This document shows, piece after piece, positions 34,746-49,695 of a DNA stretch of 64,000 nt. The notes beneath the pieces were generated by a model that saw nothing but the letters and a program-made list of their open reading frames with translations, did not search any database and was not told the origin of the DNA. A program made the position numbers and the translations under genes. Within the stretch, counting starts at the first letter, position 1; each line of letters starts with the position of its first letter. Origin of the DNA: Paracidovorax konjaci (GTDB lineage Bacteria; Pseudomonadota; Gammaproteobacteria; Burkholderiales; Burkholderiaceae_C); contig NZ_FOMQ01000001.1 of assembly GCF_900112675.1 (NCBI RefSeq), positions 62,001 through 126,000 of the forward strand, in the 5' to 3' direction.

Positions 34746-34767
34746 GGCGGCAGCGGGGCGGCCCCGC

Positions 34768-34799
<32 letters not shown>

Positions 34800-35034
34800 T
34801 TGGCAGCCTGGCAGTGCCGCTGTCGGGGGGCGATCCTGAAAGACGGCGGAGCACATGCTGCGCCCCTTTCTCTAACACACCGCCTGTCCTCCATGGCGGC
34901 ACGTGCCGCCCACCCTGAGGTCCCACAGTCTCCAGCAGCACGAGTGGACGCGCCAGAGCCATGCTTGGCGTCCCGTGCCCTCCCCGGCAGGCCGGCTGCG
35001 GTTCGCGCAGCGGAAGCCGATAGACTCCGGGGCC

Positions 35035-36261
35035 ATGACTGCCGACGCCACCCTTGCCCGCGATACCGACCGGTCCCCACGGTCTGCGCCTTCGTCCTCC
35101 AGCGCATCTGCCATCCCCCCATCGACCGAGCGCGGTTTGCCGCCAGGCCGGGGCGATGGGCCCGTGCCGCCATCCCGCGTGGAAATTCCGCTGGGCGACC
35201 GGAGCTACGGCATCGAGATCGGCGCGGGCCTGCTCGATGCGGCAGATACCTACGCGGCGTGCCCCAAGGCCGCCTGCGCCCTCATCGTGACGAACGAAAC
35301 CGTGGCGCCGCTGTATGCCGAGCGTCTGCGCCAGGCCATCGCCCACCGCTATCCCGAAGTGTTCATCGTTTCCTTGCCGGACGGCGAGGAGCACAAGGAT
35401 TGGCAGACGCTGAACCGCATCTTCGATGCGCTGTTGTCCCATGGCTGCGACCGCAAGACCGTGCTGTTCGCGCTGGGCGGCGGTGTCGTGGGCGACATGA
35501 CCGGCTTCGCGGCGGCAAGCTACATGCGTGGCGTGCCCTTCGTGCAGGTGCCGACAACGCTGCTCGCGCAGGTGGATTCGTCGGTGGGCGGCAAGACGGC
35601 GATCAACCACCCGCTCGGCAAGAACATGATCGGCGCGTTCTACCAGCCGCAATTGGTGGTGTGCGACCTGTCTACGCTGTCCACGCTGCCTGCGCGCGAG
35701 TTGAGCGCGGGGCTGGCGGAAGTCATCAAGTACGGGCCGATCGCCGACATGGACTTCATGGCCTGGCTCGAAGGCCACGTCGATGCCCTGCGGGCGGGCG
35801 ACCACGCCGCGCTCGCGCATGCCGTGCGGCGCAGCTGCGAGATCAAGGCCTGGGTGGTGGGGCAGGACGAGCGCGAAGCCGGCCTGCGCGCCATCCTGAA
35901 CTTCGGCCACACCTTCGGCCACGCCATCGAGGCCGGCATGGGGTACGGCGTGTGGCTGCACGGAGAGGGCGTGGGTGCCGGGATGGTGATGGCGGCCGAA
36001 CTGTCGCATCGGCTGGGGCTGGTGGATGCGGTTTTCGTGGAGCGCCTGCGCGCCCTCATCGTGCGCGCGGGTCTGCCGGTGCGCGGTGCCGTGATCGACC
36101 CCTCGGACAACGCCGGCCGCTACCTCGAACTCATGCGCCTGGACAAGAAATCCGAAGGCGGCGAGATCCGCTTCGTGGTCATCGACGGCCCGGGCAGTGC
36201 CTCCATGCGCCCGGCGCCCGATGCGCTGGTGCGCGAAGTCATCGACGCCTGCTGCGCCTGA
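35035..36261 (+). CDS. aroB: 3-dehydroquinate synthase
   Basis: A 408-residue NAD-dependent, metal-containing enzyme of the shikimate pathway. [19 protein letters not shown] binds [22 protein letters not shown] is the family signature, and His residues in NFGHTFGHA are metal ligands. The first ~45 residues are Ser/Pro-rich and not conserved; the enzyme proper starts near [17 protein letters not shown], so the true start may be downstream of 35035. Confidence 0.96.
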   Translation: MTADATLARDTDRSPRSAPSSSSASAIPPSTERGLPPGRGDGPVPPSRVEIPLGDRSYGIEIGAGLLDAADTYAACPKAACALIVTNETVAPLYAERLRQAIAHRYPEVFIVSLPDGEEHKDWQTLNRIFDALLSHGCDRKTVLFALGGGVVGDMTGFAAASYMRGVPFVQVPTTLLAQVDSSVGGKTAINHPLGKNMIGAFYQPQLVVCDLSTLSTLPARELSAGLAEVIKYGPIADMDFMAWLEGHVDALRAGDHAALAHAVRRSCEIKAWVVGQDEREAGLRAILNFGHTFGHAIEAGMGYGVWLHGEGVGAGMVMAAELSHRLGLVDAVFVERLRALIVRAGLPVRGAVIDPSDNAGRYLELMRLDKKSEGGEIRFVVIDGPGSASMRPAPDALVREVIDACCA

Positions 36262-36279
36262 GCGACCCGGACCGCCACG

Positions 36280-37566
36280 GTGCAGGCAAAAGAACCCTCT
36301 TTCGTCCCGGGCGCCCGCGCAGGCAGCGCGCCGCAGCCGCTGCCAGGGCAGGGGAGTGGCGCGCCGGCCTGTGTGCCGCCGCTGGCCCCGTATGCCTGTG
36401 ACCCGGCCCTGACGCGCGGGCGCAGGCATCCGCAGTCGCCCGCGCCCACCCGCACGGAGTACCAGCGCGACCGCGACCGCATCGTGCATTCGACGGCGTT
36501 CCGGCGGCTGGTCTACAAGACACAGGTGTTCCTCAACCACGAAGGCGATCTGTTCCGCACCCGGCTCACGCATTCGCTGGAAGTGGCGCAACTGGGGCGC
36601 TCCATCGCGCGCTCGCTGCGCATCAACGAAGACCTGGTCGAGGCCGTCTCGCTCGCGCACGATCTGGGCCACACGCCGTTCGGCCATGCGGGGCAGGATG
36701 CCCTGCACGAGTGCATGGCGCAGCAGGGCGGCTTCGAGCACAACCTGCAGAGCCTGCGCGTGGTCGATGCGCTGGAAGAGCGCTACCCGGATTACGACGG
36801 CCTGAACCTGACCTTCGAGACGCGCGAGGGCATCCTCAAGCACTGCTCGCGCGTCCATGCCGAGGGCCTGGAGGCCCAGGAGCCCGGCGGCGTCGGCGCG
36901 CGCTTCCTGCTCCGGCAGCAGCCGGGCCTGGAGGCGCAGCTGTGCAACCTGGCCGACGAGATCGCCTACAACGCCCACGACATCGACGATGGCGTGCGCT
37001 CCGGGCTCATCACGCTGGCGCAGTTGCGCGACCTGCCGCTGTTCGACCGCTTCCGCGCCGATGCCGAGCGCGACCACCCGCACCTGGGCGGGCCGCAGGC
37101 GCAGCGCCGGCTGCTGCACGAGGCGATTCGCCGCATGCTGAGCGCGCAGGTCTACGACGTGATCGATGCCACCGGCGCCGCCATCGCGGATGCGGCGCCG
37201 CGCACGGTGGACGACGTGCGCCGCCTGCCGCCGCTGGTGGGCTTCAGTGCCTCCATGCGGACGCAGTCGCAGGCGCTCAAGCGCTTTCTGTTCCAGAACC
37301 TCTACCGGCATCCGCAGGTCATGGAGACCACGGGCCTGGCCAAGCAGGTGGTGCGCGAGCTGTTCGAGATCTATGCCGCACGGCCCACCGAGATGAAGCA
37401 CCGCTTCGCGGACCGCGCGGCCGCGGCGCTGGAGGGGGCTGCCGGCACGGCGGCGGCGGGCGCGTTGCCGCATGCGCGCACCGTGGCCGATTTCATCGCC
37501 GGCATGACCGACCGGTTCGCGGTGCGCGAGCACGAGCGGCTCACGGGCGTGCGCCTGCTGGCCTGA
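36280..37566 (+). CDS. dgt: dGTPase-like HD-domain triphosphohydrolase
   Basis: A 428-residue HD-superfamily enzyme that cleaves dGTP (or other dNTPs) to the nucleoside and triphosphate. HD ligands are visible: TRLTHSLEVAQ, AHDLGHTPFGHAG and NLADEIAYNAHDIDDG; the DRDRIVHSTAFRRL motif marks the family. The GTG start at 36280 is 18 bp after aroB. The first ~45 residues are not conserved and a later start is possible. Confidence 0.92.
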   Translation: MQAKEPSFVPGARAGSAPQPLPGQGSGAPACVPPLAPYACDPALTRGRRHPQSPAPTRTEYQRDRDRIVHSTAFRRLVYKTQVFLNHEGDLFRTRLTHSLEVAQLGRSIARSLRINEDLVEAVSLAHDLGHTPFGHAGQDALHECMAQQGGFEHNLQSLRVVDALEERYPDYDGLNLTFETREGILKHCSRVHAEGLEAQEPGGVGARFLLRQQPGLEAQLCNLADEIAYNAHDIDDGVRSGLITLAQLRDLPLFDRFRADAERDHPHLGGPQAQRRLLHEAIRRMLSAQVYDVIDATGAAIADAAPRTVDDVRRLPPLVGFSASMRTQSQALKRFLFQNLYRHPQVMETTGLAKQVVRELFEIYAARPTEMKHRFADRAAAALEGAAGTAAAGALPHARTVADFIAGMTDRFAVREHERLTGVRLLA

Positions 37567-37659
37567 CGCCGGGTTGCCGTCCGGCAGCCTTTTGCCCGGG
37601 GACAAGGCTCGCTGGCGGCCCCGCCGATAAAATCGCGGCTTCCCCCCCAGAAAGACCCC

Positions 37660-38292
37660 ATGAGCGAATCCCCCGCCGGCGCCGTGCCGCCTGCCGCCGA
37701 TGCCTGCGCGTCCGTGCACCAGACCGTGATCGAGGACATGGTGCGCTGGCTGGAGCGTGCCGTCATCGGCCTGAACCTGTGCCCCTTCGCCAAGGCCGTC
37801 CACGTGAAGGAGCAGATCCATTACGTGGTGAGCGATGCCACCGACGCGCGCGGCCTGATCGAAGACCTGCAGCGCGAGCTGGAAGCGCTGGCCGAAGCCT
37901 CGCCCGAGCGCCGCGACACCACACTGCTCATGGCGCCGGGCTGCATGGAGGATTTCCTCGATTTCAACGACTTCCTCGGCCTGGCCGACGATCTGGTGGA
38001 GGCGATGGACCTGGGCGGCATCCTGCAGGTGGCCTCGTTCCACCCACGCTTCCAGTTCGCCGACACCGCGGTGGACGACGTGGGCAACGCCACCAACCGC
38101 GCGCCGTACCCCACGCTGCACCTGCTGCGCGAGGAAAGCATCGACCGCGCCGTGGAAGCCTTTCCCGAGGCCGAGGCGATCTTCGAGAAGAACATCGAGA
38201 TGCTCGAAGCACTGGGTGCCGAAGGCTGGGCCGCGCTGGACGTGGGCCCGCGCTGCCCCGTCGCGCACGGTGGCGCCGGGAGCGGAGCGTGA
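37660..38292 (+). CDS. DUF1415 family protein
   Basis: A 210-residue protein of a conserved proteobacterial family without known function. Hallmarks are a WLERAVIGLNLCPFAKAV motif (with Cys), a central MEDFLDFNDFLGLADDLV helix and the ASFHPRFQFA segment with His. No signal or membrane segment, so cytosolic. It is coupled to the next gene by a GTGA overlap and probably cotranscribed with aroKB-dgt. Confidence 0.85.
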   Translation: MSESPAGAVPPAADACASVHQTVIEDMVRWLERAVIGLNLCPFAKAVHVKEQIHYVVSDATDARGLIEDLQRELEALAEASPERRDTTLLMAPGCMEDFLDFNDFLGLADDLVEAMDLGGILQVASFHPRFQFADTAVDDVGNATNRAPYPTLHLLREESIDRAVEAFPEAEAIFEKNIEMLEALGAEGWAALDVGPRCPVAHGGAGSGA

Positions 38293-39221
38293 AGCCCGCT
38301 CGCGTCCCCAGGGCCGCCCCCCGTGCCGGTGCGCAGGCCCCGGCCGCCGACGCGCAGGTACTGCAGGAGCTGCGCCCGGGCCAGTCGGTGGAACTGCTCA
38401 AGGAACTGCACATCCTCACGCGCGATGGCCGGCTCAACCAGGATTCGCGGCGCAAGCTGAAACAGGTCTACCACCTGTTCCAGTTCATCGAGCCGCTGCT
38501 GCGCGAGTTCGCGCAGGACGGGCAGGCGCCCACGCTGGCCGACCACGGCGCGGGCAAGTCGTACCTGGGTTTCATCCTCTACGACCTGTTTTTCCGGGAG
38601 CTGGGCCGCGGGCACAGCTACGGCATCGAGACGCGGGCCGAGCTGGTGGAGCGGTCGCAGGCCCTGGCGCAGCGGCTGGGCTTCGACCGCATGGCCTTCC
38701 TGCACCTGACCGTGGCGGAATCGACCGCGGCCGCGGCGCTGCCCGCCCGCTTCGACGTGGTCACCGCGCTGCACGCCTGCGACACCGCGACGGACGATGC
38801 CATCGCCTTCGGTCTGGCGAAGCAGGCGCGCGCCATGGTGCTCGTGCCGTGCTGCCAGGCCGAAGTGGCCGCCTGCCTGCGCCAGAACAAGGCGCTGGCG
38901 CTCGCGCGCACGCCGCTGGCCGAACTGTGGCGCCACCCGCTCCACACGCGCGAGATGGGCAGCCAGCTCACCAACGTGCTGCGCTGCCTCTACCTGGAGG
39001 CCAGCGGCTACCAGGTGACGGTGACCGAGCTGGTCGGCTGGGAGCACAGCATGAAGAACGAGCTGATCGTGGCGCGCCACACCGGCCAGCGCAAACGCAG
39101 CGCGGCCGAGCGGCTGCGGGCCATCCTGGCGGAATTCGGCCTGGAGCAGGAACTGGCGGCGCGGTTCCCGCTGCCGGCCGCTCCGGCCCCTGCCGGAGCG
39201 GTGGCGGAAGAATCTGCATGA
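38289..39221 (+). CDS. SAM-dependent methyltransferase-like protein
   Basis: A 310-residue protein from a GTG overlapping the previous stop. The central domain has a Rossmann-type SAM motif (APTLADHGAGKSYLGFIL), an acidic strand end (YGIETRAELVE), and a PCCQAEVAA segment with adjacent cysteines, typical of the Methyltransf_32 family (putative RNA methyltransferases). The N-terminal part (ELHILTRDGRLNQDSRRKLKQVYHL) is characteristic of the same group. Substrate unknown. Confidence 0.8.
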   Translation: MKPARVPRAAPRAGAQAPAADAQVLQELRPGQSVELLKELHILTRDGRLNQDSRRKLKQVYHLFQFIEPLLREFAQDGQAPTLADHGAGKSYLGFILYDLFFRELGRGHSYGIETRAELVERSQALAQRLGFDRMAFLHLTVAESTAAAALPARFDVVTALHACDTATDDAIAFGLAKQARAMVLVPCCQAEVAACLRQNKALALARTPLAELWRHPLHTREMGSQLTNVLRCLYLEASGYQVTVTELVGWEHSMKNELIVARHTGQRKRSAAERLRAILAEFGLEQELAARFPLPAAPAPAGAVAEESA

Positions 39222-39275
39222 AAAATGCTCCATGCCGCCGGATCCATTGAATAGTTTGCTATAAAAATAGTAGCA
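39216..39275 (+). repeat. Intergenic dispersed repeat, copy 5 (next to the RAYT gene)
   Basis: The core is at 39232-39262. The 3' hairpin pairs TGCTA with TAG(T)AGCA. It starts within the last codons of the methyltransferase gene and lies about 210 bp upstream of the REP-associated transposase, in the same orientation. Confidence 0.85.
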
Positions 39276-39378
39276 TCCAGGCCTGGAGCCGCGGGCGCTT
39301 CACCACGGGCGCTGCGGAGCGGCCCGCAGAACCCGGCGAGGGGGTTGCGGCCGGGTGCCATGTCGCCGGCCCTGCCGC

Positions 39379-39424
39379 AGGCCTTGCGGGCGGCGCGGCC
39401 CTTGGCGGCGGCGCCGCAAGGCCT
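39379..39424 (+). repeat. REP-like inverted repeat upstream of the RAYT gene
   Basis: Perfect 11-bp arms AGGCCTTGCGG (39379-39389) and CCGCAAGGCCT (39414-39424) around a GC-rich 24-nt loop. It is noncoding and lies 64 bp before the transposase ATG. GC-rich imperfect palindromes of this size are what RAYT proteins recognise in other species. Confidence 0.55.
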
Positions 39425-39487
39425 CTGCCGGTCGCTCTAAGATCGCGCTCCACGCTGCTGCCTTCGCCCACTGCCCGCTCGCCCGCC

Positions 39488-40195
39488 ATGGCCCGCCTTC
39501 CCCGCCTGACCCTGCCCGGGTACCCCCACCACGTCATCCACCGCGGCAACAACCGCCAGGTGGTGTTCGTGGACCGGCAGGACCGCGAAGCCCTGCTGGA
39601 TCTGCTGGCCGGGCAGTCGCGCGCCTGCGGGGTCGCCATCCATGCCTATGTGCTGATGGACAACCATTTCCACCTGCTGGCCACGCCGCGCACCGCGGAC
39701 GGTCTTCCGCTGCTGATGCAGTCGGTGGGCCGCAGCTATGTGCGGGCCTTCAATCAGCGCCACGGACGCAGCGGCACGCTGTGGGAGGGGCGCTACCGCT
39801 CCACGGTGCTGGAGGCCGCGCGCTACCTGCTGGCCTGCATGGCCTACATCGACCTCAATCCCGTGCGGGCCGGGCTGGTGGCCCGGCCCGAGGACTACCC
39901 GTGGTCCAGCCACGCCCATGCGCTGGGCCTGCGGCCGGACCGCGTGGTGACGCCGCACGCGCTCTACTGGGCGCTGGGCAATACACCATTCGCGCGCGAG
40001 GCCGCCTATGCCGCCCTGGTCCAGGCCGGGCTGGCCGCCTCCGAACAAGGCCGCATTACGGAGGCGACGTTGGCCGGCTGGGCGCTGGGAGGCGAGTCGT
40101 TCGCTGCGGCGCTGCAGGAGCAGACCGTCCGCCGTGTGACCAAGGCGCGAGCAGGGCGGCCGCGCAAGACCCCGGACGACCCGCCAGAGGCGTGA
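39488..40195 (+). CDS. REP-associated tyrosine transposase (RAYT, Y1 family)
   Basis: A 235-residue HUH-type single-strand nuclease related to IS200/IS605 transposases. HVIHRGNNRQ opens the domain, the metal-binding HxH is NHFHLL (residues 60-64), and the likely catalytic Tyr84 lies in SYVRAFNQRHGRSGTLWEGRY. LACMAYIDLNPVRAGL and YPWSSH are RAYT hallmarks. The ~55-residue C-terminal extension ends in basic RAGRPRKTP. RAYTs are single-copy domesticated genes thought to move short palindromic REP sequences. No terminal repeats of an insertion sequence surround it. Confidence 0.92.
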   Translation: MARLPRLTLPGYPHHVIHRGNNRQVVFVDRQDREALLDLLAGQSRACGVAIHAYVLMDNHFHLLATPRTADGLPLLMQSVGRSYVRAFNQRHGRSGTLWEGRYRSTVLEAARYLLACMAYIDLNPVRAGLVARPEDYPWSSHAHALGLRPDRVVTPHALYWALGNTPFAREAAYAALVQAGLAASEQGRITEATLAGWALGGESFAAALQEQTVRRVTKARAGRPRKTPDDPPEA

Positions 40196-40280
40196 CGTTG
40201 GCCGATTGCGGAAGAAAAACACCTTTTCTGATATGTCCCTAATTTCTTTCTCAAAGATCGTTGTGTAAATAAAATTGTTA

Positions 40281-40323
40281 TCTGACCCCAATTAAAATAC
40301 TTGATGTGCATAACGTCATGCAC
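40281..40323 (+). promoter_or_regulatory. RAYT-flank motif and palindrome upstream of gltB
   Basis: TCTGACCCC (40281-40289, GGGGTCAGA on the other strand) resembles a motif I recall flanking Y1/RAYT genes. It is followed by the near-perfect palindrome GTGCATAACGTCATGCAC (40306-40323), a plausible regulator site for gltB. The surrounding 100 bp are AT-rich and probably hold the gltB promoter, though no confident -35/-10 pair was found. Confidence 0.4.
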
Positions 40324-40366
40324 TACGCTCGGGCTCCCTGCGATCAATTTCCCCGAGGAGAGCGCC

Positions 40367-45109
<4,743 letters not shown>

Positions 45110-45166
45110 GGCCGCACGACGCCCCCCACGCCGACGACGCAACGCACAACGACAGGACACGCAATC

Positions 45167-46651
<1,485 letters not shown>

Positions 46652-46705
46652 AGCGGCCCGGAGGCACAGGCCTCCCGCCTGCGGGGCGCCTGCGCGCCGC
46701 GAAAG

Positions 46706-46734
46706 AAAAATGGCGCCCGGAGGCGCCATTTTTT
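46706..46734. terminator. Bidirectional intrinsic terminator after gltD
   Basis: Stem ATGGCGCC (46710-46717), loop CGGA, GGCGCCAT (46722-46729), with A-run before and T-run after. It can stop gltBD transcripts and those of the stefin-like gene arriving from the other side. Confidence 0.9.
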
Positions 46735-46751
46735 CTGGGGGATACCGCCGA

Positions 46752-47027
46752 TCAGGGCTGGATATCGATGATCTGCGTGATGTGCGGCTGGCCTTGCAGC
46801 GGCTGGTGGATGTGCACCTTCACCACGCGCAGCTGCGCGTTGGGCACCACGGCCTGGACCTTGGAGAGGAAGGAGTAGTTGGTGCCGGCCACCACTTGCG
46901 TGGCGAAGGCGATGGGGGTGTACGTGGCGCCCACGAGGTTGACGGCCTCCTTGAACACCTTCTGCGCTTCGGGCGTGAGGTCGAAGTTGAATGCGGTCCA
47001 GCCGCCGGGGATGTTGTTGTTGGACAT
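46752..47027 (-). CDS. Stefin-type cystatin homologue
   Basis: A 91-residue cytosolic protein (no signal peptide, no Cys). It shows all three wedge elements of type 1 cystatins (stefins): the N-terminal IPGG (residues 6-9), the first hairpin loop QVVAGTNY (44-51, family QxVxG) and a second loop PLQGQP (76-81). The order and spacing parallel human stefin A, including an LTPEAQKVF helix. Stefins block papain-like cysteine proteases; the target here is unknown. A GAGAGAGGA ribosome site precedes the ATG. It looks like a single-gene unit. Confidence 0.75.
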   Translation of the reverse strand: MSNNNIPGGWTAFNFDLTPEAQKVFKEAVNLVGATYTPIAFATQVVAGTNYSFLSKVQAVVPNAQLRVVKVHIHQPLQGQPHITQIIDIQP

Positions 47028-47400
47028 GGTGGTATTCCTCTCTCTGGTTTGGGTCGCTGTGGTGCACTGTGCCGGCGGCATGCGAGCCTTGGTGCCCCGG
47101 CCTTCCGTTTCCGGAGGCGCCGGTATGCCGGCGCTCCCCTTTCTCCTTCGTGCGGCCTTCGCTGTCGCGGCGGCAGGAGATCGATCGGGATTCTTCCGGA
47201 GCCTGCGGGCAAGGTCTTGAAGCGCGTCTGAAAAGTCCTCAAACGTTGTGAATTACCGGCCCATGGCCCGGTGCTGCGGTCCTCCGCCGGCCGGTGCTGT
47301 CGCTATAAAAAAATGAGCAAACTATTCAATGTTTGCGGCGGCATGGAGCCGATATGGCTCCATGCATCGCTCCGAGCCGCTTCTCTTTCTTCCTTCTCCC
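47028..47400 (-). other. 373-bp spacer upstream of the stefin-like gene
   Basis: It holds the leader of the stefin-like gene, a strong GCGCCGG/CCGGCGC hairpin in that leader (about 47113-47137) and copy 6 of the dispersed repeat next to the end of the TonB receptor gene. No further coding sequence is apparent. Confidence 0.7.
47302..47363 (-). repeat. Intergenic dispersed repeat, copy 6
   Basis: The core is on the minus strand at 47344-47314. This copy shows the fullest structure: a perfect 5' hairpin ATGGAGCC/GGCTCCAT (47345-47363) directly before the core, and a 3' TTGCTC...ATAGCGA hairpin. It lies downstream of a TonB receptor gene in the sense direction. Confidence 0.85.
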
Positions 47401-49593
47401 TCAGAACTTGTACTGCAGGCCCAGCGTGACCTGGCGCGGGCTGCCCGGCATCACCCAGACGCGGTTGTAGGCGCTGTGGTAGTAGGTCTTGTCGAACAGG
47501 TTGTCCACGTCGAGCGAGACGCGCAGGCGCCGGTCGACGTTCCAGTAGGCCGTGAGCTTGGCGATGGTGTAGGCCGGCAGGCGCGGCTCGCCGGTGTCGC
47601 CGCGGCGCTCGCCCACGTGGGTCACGCCCGCGCCCACGCCCACCAGGCCGCCGCCGGGGGCCGCGCGTTCGTGCGTGACGAAGGCGCTGGCGCTCTGGCG
47701 CGCGAACTGGGTGATCTGCGGGTCGGCGTCCAGGTACGTGTAGCTCAGCGCGACGCGCCAGCCCGGGGCCACCCAGCCGGCCAGTTCGGCCTCCAGGCCC
47801 TTGTTGCGCACCGTGCCGGGCAGGGGCACGAGGTGCACGCCGTCGTCGTCCCAGGTGGCCATGTTGCGCTTGCGGATGTCGAACACCGCCACGTTGCCGC
47901 CCAGGCGCTGGTCGGCGCTTTCCCACTTCACGCCGGCTTCGCGCGCGGTGCCGATCTCGGGTTCGATGGGCTGGCCCGAGGCCGTGGTCTGCGCCTGCGC
48001 GCGGAACGACTTGCCCACGCTCGCGTAGACGGAGAGGTGGGGCTGCGCGAGCCAGGTGAGGCCCAGGCGCGGCGAGGTGGCGCTGGGCTCCTGGCGCGTC
48101 ACGCCGCCGCCGCTGCGCTCGTCGATCTCGCCGCGGTAGCGGTCGTGCCGCAGTCCGGCCAGCAGCTTCCACTGCGGCGCGAGCGCGATCTGGTCCTGCA
48201 CGTAGAACGCGGCGGTGCGGTCGTTCACCGTGCGGTCGATGGCCGCGGCGGTGAGAGCCGGGCGCTGCGCGGCGCCGTAGACGGGATCGAACACGCTGAT
48301 GCCGTAGCCGAAGCGGCCCCCGCCGGCCTGGGTCATCATGGTCTGGTCCATGCGGAAGCGCGACACCTCGGCGCCCACCAGCAGTTCGTGGCGCAGCGCA
48401 CCCGTGGCGAAGCGGCCGTTCAGGTCGACCTGCACCGTGGTGTCGTTGGAGCGGAAGTCGCGGTCGATGAGGCGGCGGCAGAGCCAGCCGCTCGTCTCCA
48501 CCGAGGTCTGGCAGGGCGCGGGCCCGTACTGGTGCGGCTCGCTCGCGAGGCCGGAGAGCGTGCCGCGCTTGTACTGCAGGCCCGCGCGCAGGTTCCAGTC
48601 GGCCGAGAGGGCCTGCTCCAGGAAGAACTGGTGCGTCTGGTTGTCCACGGTGATGTCGCCGTCGCGCGGCTCGCCGTAGAAGCGCGAGGTGGGCACCGCG
48701 CCCAGCCGGCCTTTCACCGACACCACGCCGCGGTCCAGTGGCGCGCGCTGGCGCAGCCATTCGCCGTCGTAGCGCAGCACGGTGTCGGGCGCGAGCTTCC
48801 ACGTGAGGGCCGGCGCCACCAGTTCACGGCGGCTGTGCACGAAGTCGCGGAAGCTGTCCTTGTCTTCCACCGACATGTTGAGGCGGTACGCCAGGCGCGC
48901 GGGTTCGCGCTCGCTGCCGCCGATGGGGCCGGTGGTGTCCAGCGCCAGGCGCTTGGCGTCGTGGCTGCCGTAATAGGCCTCCACCGAATGCGCGGCGCGC
49001 CAGAGCGGCTGCTTGGTGACCACGTTCACCGTGCCGCCCGGCTCGCTGTTGCCGTAGAGCGCGCCCATCGTGCCCTTGAGGAATTCGAAGCGCTCCACGT
49101 TGGCCGTGTCGCGCGGGGCATTGAAGCCGCGGTTGGCCGGCATGCCGTTGCGCAGCAGGCCCATGCCCATGTCCTCGTGGCCCACGAAGCCGCGCATGGC
49201 GATGTTGTCCCAGGTGCCGCCGAAGTTGTTCTGGCGCGAGACGCCGGCCACGTAGTCGAGCACGTCGTCCAGGCGCAGCGCGCCCAGGTCGTCCACGAAC
49301 TGGCGCGTGACCACGCGCACGGCCTGGGGCACTTCGAGGGCCGGGGTGTCGGTCCTGGTGGCGCCCTCGGACTCCTGGGCGTGGTACTGGCCGGACTGCT
49401 GGCGGCCCACGACCTCGGTGGCGGGCAACTGGGCTTCGGGCGCGGCAGGGGCGGGCACCTGCGCCTGGGCCTGGGCCTGGGCCTGCGAGGCCGCGATGGC
49501 CTGGACCAGGGACGCGAGGCCCGCGGCGACGAGCCGGCGGCGGCGCGCGGCGCGCGATGGGTGGCGGAAACATGCGGGGCGCGTGCACGGCAT
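47401..49593 (-). CDS. TonB-dependent siderophore receptor without signalling domain
   Basis: A 730-residue outer-membrane receptor. A signal region with an AQ repeat is followed by a plug domain (VPQAVRVVTRQFVDDLG...NVERFEFLKGTMGALYGNSEPGGTVNVVTKQP) and a 22-strand barrel ending in aromatic YKF. It belongs to the FpvA/FhuE-type siderophore group but lacks the N-terminal STN domain, so it transports without signalling. It is a close paralogue of the upstream receptor, 102 bp away. GAGAGGAG precedes the ATG. Confidence 0.93.
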   Translation of the reverse strand: MPCTRPACFRHPSRAARRRRLVAAGLASLVQAIAASQAQAQAQAQVPAPAAPEAQLPATEVVGRQQSGQYHAQESEGATRTDTPALEVPQAVRVVTRQFVDDLGALRLDDVLDYVAGVSRQNNFGGTWDNIAMRGFVGHEDMGMGLLRNGMPANRGFNAPRDTANVERFEFLKGTMGALYGNSEPGGTVNVVTKQPLWRAAHSVEAYYGSHDAKRLALDTTGPIGGSEREPARLAYRLNMSVEDKDSFRDFVHSRRELVAPALTWKLAPDTVLRYDGEWLRQRAPLDRGVVSVKGRLGAVPTSRFYGEPRDGDITVDNQTHQFFLEQALSADWNLRAGLQYKRGTLSGLASEPHQYGPAPCQTSVETSGWLCRRLIDRDFRSNDTTVQVDLNGRFATGALRHELLVGAEVSRFRMDQTMMTQAGGGRFGYGISVFDPVYGAAQRPALTAAAIDRTVNDRTAAFYVQDQIALAPQWKLLAGLRHDRYRGEIDERSGGGVTRQEPSATSPRLGLTWLAQPHLSVYASVGKSFRAQAQTTASGQPIEPEIGTAREAGVKWESADQRLGGNVAVFDIRKRNMATWDDDGVHLVPLPGTVRNKGLEAELAGWVAPGWRVALSYTYLDADPQITQFARQSASAFVTHERAAPGGGLVGVGAGVTHVGERRGDTGEPRLPAYTIAKLTAYWNVDRRLRVSLDVDNLFDKTYYHSAYNRVWVMPGSPRQVTLGLQYKF

Positions 49594-49695
49594 GGCGATT
49601 TCTCCTCTCGAAGTGGAATGGACGGACGTCGGATGTCGAGAGGGAGGACACGTGGCGCGGGCCGCAGGGGACAGGCCTTCAGCGGGCTTTGTGTA

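Noticed and set aside
37567-37659. Terminator after dgt (GCCGG...CCGGC followed by TTTT)
   Set aside because: The stem is short and interrupted, and the T-run is only four bases starting several bases later; too weak to list.
39222-40300. Complete insertion sequence around the Y1 transposase
   Set aside because: No matching terminal sequences or duplicated flanks were found, and the protein has RAYT rather than IS200 features.
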